14,553 nt of DNA from Bog-473 sp052140165 (lineage in GTDB: Bacteria; Actinomycetota; Acidimicrobiia; Acidimicrobiales; RAAP-2), in contig JBKQUM010000081.1 in the NCBI GenBank assembly GCA_052140165.1, positions 1 through 14,553 on the forward strand, given 5' to 3'. This document shows positions 14,285 to 14,553 of the stretch, one piece after another. A program made the translations under genes and the position numbers. The notes under the pieces are model-generated. The model had not been told where the DNA came from, made no database searches, and saw nothing but the letters and a program-made list of their open reading frames with translations. Every line of letters starts with the position of its first letter. Positions within the stretch are counted from its first letter, which is position 1.

Positions 14285-14351
14285 AGCCCGCCCCGCCGCT
14301 CCTCACCGACCCGGATCGGGGGCCGGACCCCGCTGTGCCCGGAGCCCGACC
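14285..14351. repeat. Direct repeat, copy 2 (3' flank of the second surface-protein gene)
   Basis: Matches 11421-11487 with one mismatch. Beyond it the two flanks diverge: here a CCGAACCGAACCGG-type tract replaces the second arm of the terminator hairpin. The offset to the first copy is 2864 nt here and 2874 nt in the coding part, so a 10-nt indel lies between. Confidence 0.9.
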
Positions 14352-14380
14352 GGAATCGACCCGAGCCGAACCGAACCGGT

Positions 14381-14553
14381 TCAGCCCGCCGGCGCCGCCC
14401 CGAGGTGCTGGATCCCGACGATCGGTCCGTTGAGCTTCTGGCCCGGGATGGCGGTGTAGATGGAGCCGAGGAACGGGGCGTCGCCGTAGTTGAAGACGCC
14501 GCCGTCGGCGCCCACCTCCCAGTAGCCGTTGCCCGAGTGGGTCACCGCGATGC
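14381..14553 (-). CDS. Partial C-terminus of a second, near-identical repeat surface protein
   Basis: The last 56 codons of a leftward gene are visible; the rest lies beyond the right edge. The protein ends GPIVGIQHLGAAPAG, exactly as the neighbouring large protein does. Over 173 nt there are seven substitutions relative to 11507-11679. Only one changes an amino acid: VFNYGDAPF here against VFTYGDAPF there. Unit 6 of the six-repeat domain is fully present. Whether it also has the beta-helix part cannot be seen. It lies upstream of the first copy on the same strand, so the two may be co-regulated or may recombine. Confidence 0.85.
   Translation of the reverse strand, partial: IAVTHSGNGYWEVGADGGVFNYGDAPFLGSIYTAIPGQKLNGPIVGIQHLGAAPAG

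Overview
The window is very GC-rich, densely packed and uses many GTG starts. The menaquinone genes, a DUF222/HNH endonuclease and a secreted protein ending in GYxLVxxDGGVFxFG repeats all point to an actinobacterium. I think the class Acidimicrobiia (or a close uncultured relative) is most likely, but this rests on protein style only; there is no rRNA or marker tree here.

Left part (1-4426): a menaquinone (vitamin K2) cluster. A partial leftward gene at the edge looks like the start of MenE. menB and menA follow rightward with a 4-nt overlap, then a leftward menH-like hydrolase, then rightward menD. Together they cover steps from isochorismate to SEPHCHC (MenD), SHCHC (MenH), OSB-CoA (MenE), DHNA-CoA (MenB) and demethylmenaquinone (MenA). 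MenF, MenC and the methyltransferase are not in the window.

Middle (4395-9491): two leftward genes, a DUF222/HNH endonuclease-like protein and a carotenoid cleavage oxygenase with all four iron-binding histidines. These are followed by a tight rightward unit of tyrS, a lipoprotein and a flavin reductase-like protein, joined by ATGA and GTGA overlaps.

Right-middle (9543-11354): four small to mid-size genes. They are a 79-aa leftward hypothetical, an NTF2/SnoaL-like protein, a 68-aa CxxC/HxxxC protein with a strong ribosome binding site, and a leftward cysteine-cluster protein whose stop codon shares a CTAG with its convergent neighbour.

Right end (11421-14553): the most unusual part. A leftward 898-aa secreted protein has a signal peptide, a parallel beta-helix, a choice-of-anchor-Q-like segment and six repeats of about 41-48 aa. 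A second gene with an almost identical C-terminal end, and a copied stretch of downstream flank, begins about 2.87 kb further right and runs off the window. This is a tandem surface-protein family. No tRNA, rRNA, CRISPR array, insertion sequence or prophage signature was seen. No stretch longer than 300 bases lacks a gene; the longest, 14204-14380 (177 nt), is the putative promoter and leader of the large surface-protein gene plus the duplicated flank of its neighbour.
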